This document shows positions 59,900-64,000 of a stretch of DNA of 64,000 nt, one piece after another. Below the pieces are notes generated by a model. The model made no database searches, was not told the origin of the DNA, and saw nothing but the letters and a program-made list of their open reading frames with translations. Positions within the stretch are counted from its first letter, which is position 1, and each line of letters opens with the position of its first letter. Source of the DNA: Apostichopus japonicus (taxonomy: Eukaryota > Echinodermata > Holothuroidea > Aspidochirotida > Stichopodidae); NCBI RefSeq assembly GCF_037975245.1, contig NC_092576.1:29118611-29182610 (forward strand), given 5' to 3'. The translations under genes and the position numbers were made by a program.

Positions 59900-60500
59900 A
59901 CATGGAAAATATAAAGTCCCCACCGGAAATGGTGTTTCGAGGTCCAAATACATCAGAAAAGTGGAGACGGTGGAGACAAGCGGTGGAGTTATATCTTGAG
60001 TTAAGCATGGCAGATAAAGACGAAAAAGATAAATACAAATCATTTTTTATTTGATTGGGCAAGATGGTAGGGATATCTATAACACAATGATATTTATGAG
60101 ATGAAACAAACAAAATCAGTGTCCTATTCCAAAAATTCGAAAACTATAGTAAACCGAAACAAAACATAACTGTTGAACGATATAAATTTAACACTCGTGT
60201 TCAAAGCAACACAGAGTCGATTGACCAGTAAGTCACAGAGATTCGGCTCATCGCAAAAAAATTGCCATTTAAGCACTCTCGAGAACGAACTGATTCGAGA
60301 CCGCATTGTGTGTGGGTGCAATTCAGAGAAAGGGAAGACTACTTCGTGAAGACAAGCTCATATTGGAAAAAGCCATCTCAATTTGTCGAGCTAACGAAGA
60401 GAGTAAGAAACAAATGAAATGTATGAGTGAAGAATCTAGCGTCCACTCGGTGAAGTATTCTCAAGGACAACAACGCAAACCTCAGCATCAGCCAATCTAG
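59900..60500 (+). pseudogene. Gypsy Gag-like remnant
   Basis: The first frame (ATG at 59900) reads FRGPNTSEKWRRWRQAVELY and stops at TGA or TAG codons from 60052 on; related frames continue to 60500 (KRISICRANEESKK-like helical segment in the frame 60306-60500). A CCHC knuckle is not evident. Identification rests on position before the protease and the helical Gag-type composition. Confidence 0.6.
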
Positions 60501-60594
60501 AACCATTGTTCATCGGTGCGGTAAATAAGGAACCTAAAAAAAACATAAGGCTTCTCATAAACAATGATGAATATTTTGTATTCTTGCCAGTATC

Positions 60595-60850
60595 AGGCAG
60601 CAGCTCTCTATTATCAAATTCAAAGTTGACACTGGTTCACAAGTAAACAAAATTTCAGCATCCATATTCCAAACACTCCGAAACATTCACATTGCAACAT
60701 CAAAGCCAATGTTTAGGCTTACGGACTACTCCGGCAACACTCTGCAAATACAAGGCAGATGCACATTGAAGTGCAAGGATCAATCTCTCGATTTTTGTCT
60801 GGTCGAAACAAATCAATCGGCAGTCCTAGGTTGTAAAGCGTCACAATAAC
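60595..60850 (+). pseudogene. Gypsy aspartic protease remnant
   Basis: The frame reads FKVDTGSQVNKISASIF with the retropepsin active site DTG at 60628-60636, followed by FRLTDYSGNTLQIQGRC and AVLGCKAS, which fits the flap and C-terminal parts of the fold. A stop follows at about 60847. This segment is too short for the tracks of long ORFs but is clearly recognisable. Confidence 0.72.
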
Positions 60851-61029
60851 TAGGATTGATTAAAATAACGATGAACATCGGTTGGTTGAAAACGAGGCAC
60901 AATTTTCCAAAGTGTTCAATGGTTTGGGATGTCTATCTCAGCCATATGAAATTTCAGTGGATCCATCGGTAACGCCAGTGGCAAGTCCGCCACGTAACCA
61001 GCCAGTTTCGCTTCGCACCCGAATAAAGT

Positions 61030-61660
61030 AAAGTCTCGACGAGATGGAGAGCAAACATATAATCCGTAGAGTAGACAAAACCACTGACTGGGTTAATTCA
61101 ATGGTGATTGTCGAAAAGCCACAGTCAGATAAATTACGCATTTGTCTGGATCCAAGGCCATTGAACAAGGCCATAAAACGTGAGTACTTTCAACTACCAA
61201 CAATTGAGGACGTCACAACATGTCTCGTATGCGCAAAAAATTTCACAAAGTAAGATGCCAAGCATGGTTACTGGCAAATCCCTCTCGATGAGGAAAGTCA
61301 ATTGCTAACGACTTTCCACACTCCGTTTGGTAGTTACTGTTATCTGAGAATGCCATTTGGAATAACGTCCGCGCAGGAGGTTTACAGAACGGATGCACCA
61401 TCACTTCAGTGATCTATCTGGTGTAGAAACCGACATTGACTCATCTGGGAAGTACCCAAGAGGAGCATGACACTCGTTTAGAGACAGTCTTGCAACTTTG
61501 TCAAGACATCAGTTTGACTTTGAACATGAGTAAGTGCAAGTTTAACTTAACTGAAGTTAAATATATCGGTCACATCATTTCAGCTTCAGGCATACGGCCT
61601 GACCCAGACAAAACAGAAGCGATCAAGGACATGCCGCCGCCAACGGACAAAAGGCACTGA
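61030..61660 (+). pseudogene. Gypsy reverse transcriptase remnant
   Basis: WVNSMVIVEK and LRICLDPRPLNKAI begin the RT; after a stop the frame resumes DAKHGYWQIPLDEES and TPFGSYCYLRMPFG. The catalytic YxDD region near 61430 is reduced to TDID followed by a frameshift into LIW, so the active site is damaged. The next block (NMSKCKFN...GHIISASGIRPDPDK) is the RT thumb and connection. Confidence 0.85.
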
Positions 61661-61669
61661 GCGTATGCT

Positions 61670-62320
61670 ATGTACAGTAAATTACCTGGCAAAGTTCATA
61701 CCGAACATGTCCACATAACCGCGCCTATCAGAGAATTGCTCAAACAGGAAAACCAATTCTACTGGGGTCCTACACAAGAACATGCTTTTGAGAACATCAA
61801 AATCATTCTCTCTAAAGCACCGGTGTTAACATTTTTTGATGTTACACAGTCGATAACCATAGCGTGCGATGTATCAAATTCGAGATTCGGTGCGGTCTTG
61901 CTTCAAAACAACAAGCCAGTCGCTTATGCTTCTAGATATCTCATGGATGCGGAGACACGATACGCGCCTATTGAGAAGGAACTGTTAGCGATAGTTTTTG
62001 GCTTTGAGAGATTCAATCAGTATACATACGGTAACTTAGTTTTGCTAGAATCGGATCACAAGCCACTGGAGGCTATTGTAGCAAAGCCCCTAGTGTCCGC
62101 GCCACCACGTCTACAGCTAATGTTGCTTCGCATTCAGAAATATACTTTCAAGGTTATGATCAAGGCTCAAAGCAACTTCCACCATTGCACAAGGGTCAAC
62201 ATGTCAGGGTACAGTTTCAGGGAACATGGCAACCAGCCGCAGTCGTTGGAAAAACTTCAACACCACGTTCATACTTGTTAGAATCTGAAGGTAGAAACGA
62301 GTTTAGGTGAAACAGGAAGC
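61670..62320 (+). pseudogene. Gypsy RNase H joined to the integrase C-terminus
   Basis: RNase H of the Ty3/gypsy type is intact over about 165 residues, with ACDVSNSRFGAVLLQ, ASRYLM, IEKELLAIVFG and LESDHKPLEAI supplying the Asp-Glu-Asp residues. After QSNFHHC the sequence moves to a frame reading GQHVRVQFQGTW and PRSYLLESEGRN, the terminal segment of gypsy integrase. Zinc-binding and catalytic integrase domains are absent, so a deletion of roughly a kilobase is inferred. Confidence 0.83.
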
Positions 62321-62650
62321 ATATAATAGAGACACACTCAAGAGAAACACAAATTGACATAGACATACAGAGAACAAATGACAAAGACATTCCATCTGTC
62401 TCAAACACATTACATACAACACTACAACAAGCAAGTACAACGTTGAGGGGTCGAGTCATAAAAGAACCAAATACGTTTAAAGATTTCATCAGGTATTGAG
62501 TTTGCAGTTCCGTATGGCATGTATCTTATGTAAATATTTGTTTTTCGCTTATCAGTCACATTGATTGTTTCATTTTGATAACACTGTTTTGGTGAACTGA
62601 AACAAGCTGCATTTGTTTAGACTTTAGAGGGGGTTGTAGTAATCGTATTT

Positions 62651-63706
62651 TAATTATCTGACACCTTGGACGCGGTTAGAATGAGTAACAGCAAGATGAA
62701 AATAAACACGACACGTTATGTTTAACGGAATGTTTTCTTTCCGTACCAAATGTAACAAAATTAGACAATTTTATCTTTCAGTAATACCTGAATGTTGACA
62801 AACTGTATAACAAATTTATTTTACACGTTTTATAGTGTCATGGTGAACTAAGGAAGCTTAACAAAGGGGAAAAAACAGGAACTATATATACGTTACCATT
62901 TGTGAAAATGACTGTGTTCTTATCACAGCAACAAGCAAATGATATGGCACTCACCATTAAGACACAGAAATCGAAATTGAAATGAAGATAACCTATTTCT
63001 ATCAATATATCTAAAGCATTTAACGAGACCAAATATTAATAAGAAACGACCGTTCGGTACTCCAAGATAAAAAACATATAAAACTTTGAATATGTCGCTG
63101 TAATAACCAATAGATTACCAATTACCGCAAAACCAGAAATCGCATAAATACAGGAAGTCATCTTAGTTGGGTAATTATTATGACGCGTGTTTAAATAAAT
63201 TCATATATCATGAACAAACTACATTTAAGATTTTTGAGAGAATGACTATGAAGATTGAAATATTCGGAAACGGGGAATCCTGCAAAAATTAACACCAATA
63301 GATTTGTTGTGATTATTAAATCGTAAGCGGAACCAGGAGCTTGTTTTACCTACATAATTGCCCTCTTTGCAAAGTACACAGTAAAAAATGTAAATAACAT
63401 TAATAGAATTACAAGAGAGGGAAGGGGATTTGAGACTATAGTCAACATTGGGAATTTTTACTTCGGTGCCTGGGGTAATATGGGGGCATCAAGGTATATA
63501 TTACACAGTAGATAGAGCGGACATCTCTTCCAAATGCAAAAACATGACTGAAAGTTGATACGGACTTCTCCCACATTTGTGGTCTCTTAAGCGTCGTAAA
63601 AACAACTGCTGATTATTATTATAAATATATGTGACAGGTATGAATTATGCCCCTTTCAAAACACTACAAAAATAAATTGCCAATTTTCAAATTGTGGTCT
63701 TGTTAC
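62651..63706. other. Intergenic; short dispersed repeat near 63493-63550
   Basis: No gene is supported. The repeat shared with 50862-50925 lies here. Confidence 0.4.
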
Positions 63707-64000
63707 TGAAGCGAACCGCGGATGGCGGGGGAAATTACCGGATTTAGGGTCCTACGCTTCGAACTCATAAGTTATCAATGAGGAGGCAAGAGTTTTCTTG
63801 CGTTGAAACAACGACTGACTTTTTATTACAAAACTCTACACAATATGAAAATGAAAATATACAACTGAACAATAAGTCATGACACATGACAATATAAAAT
63901 GGCTCTTGCACTCAAATGGCTTAAGGGTCTCTTTACTCTCTTAATTAAAACCTATCCTTACTCGGGGGAAAACCTATACTCAATATTCCATACTACGACA
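63707..64000 (-). mobile_element. Second copy of the 7.3-kb LTR-like repeat, cut by the window edge
   Basis: The first 54 bases, TGAAGCGAACCGCGG onward, are nearly identical to 7328-7381, and the similarity continues to the window end with one 20-odd-base insertion (TTATCAATGAGGAGGCAAGA, about 63773). Flanking sequence differs from the first copy, confirming an element boundary. Whether it is another solo LTR or the end of a full element lies outside the window. Confidence 0.8.

Larger units (their letters stand above)
59850..62650 (+). mobile_element. Degenerate Ty3/gypsy retrotransposon with internal deletion
   Basis: Fragments in gag-pol order: a Gag-like start (WRRWRQAVELYLE, about 59960-60000), aspartic protease with VDTGS (60625-60639), reverse transcriptase (61044-61400), RNase H (61670-62175) and the last part of integrase. 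The integrase core is missing between about 62175 and 62185. A purine run AGAGGGGG (about 62625) may be the polypurine tract. Stops and frameshifts occur throughout, and recognisable LTRs were not found. The element is dead. Confidence 0.85.

Noticed and set aside
1-64000. CRISPR array, bacterial operons or rRNA genes
   Set aside because: Repeats here are contiguous satellites without spacers, genes are intron-bearing, and no rRNA-like sequence was seen.

Overview
The window is AT-rich, intron-bearing animal DNA with short protein-coding islands in a sea of decayed transposons. Penelope-like and Ty3/gypsy retroelements, a LINE family with a CCHC ORF1, a tRNA-like SINE, solo LTRs and MITEs, together with expanded immunoglobulin (Ig) and LRAT-domain genes, suggest a marine invertebrate, probably a deuterostome such as an echinoderm. 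That placement is inference; no taxon-diagnostic gene is present.

Layout. 1-2.3 kb: AT microsatellite and a broken Penelope-like element. 7.3-8.8 kb: a probable solo LTR whose second copy runs off the right edge at 63.7 kb. 10.2 kb: a 191-bp MITE. 11.5-13.1 kb: an intact two-exon LRAT-domain gene, with a dead copy at 14.7-15.1 kb. 16.1-18.3 kb: a minus-strand relic of an Ig gene carrying a SINE. 19.3-22.8 kb: a 3.5-kb element with terminal inverted repeats and two satellites. 25.8-27.1 kb: start of an Ig gene (gene A). 29.6-30.2 kb: a second solo LTR. 34.8-45.7 kb: the main gene (gene B). 48.8-54.2 kb: RT relic, foldback repeat, old ~98-bp satellite, LINE ORF1 copy. 55.1-56.8 kb: pseudogene copy of gene A. 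58.5-62.6 kb: inverted second LINE copy and a gutted gypsy element.

The most interesting object is gene B. Sixteen exons, every intron in phase 1, join into one 3,288-nt open frame (about 1,095 residues): signal peptide, three Ig-like domains, one transmembrane helix, a cytoplasmic tail of four 44-residue repeats made by tandem duplication of a two-exon 1.2-kb cassette, and a final 1.4-kb exon encoding a P-loop GTPase-like domain plus a Cys/His-rich segment. The GTPase motifs are degenerate, so it looks like an Ig receptor with a pseudo-GTPase effector. With gene A, its pseudogene and the minus-strand relic, the window holds parts of a birth-and-death cluster of Ig receptors.

Gene models rest on splice signals, phase and reading frame only. 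No expression, homology search or genome context was available.
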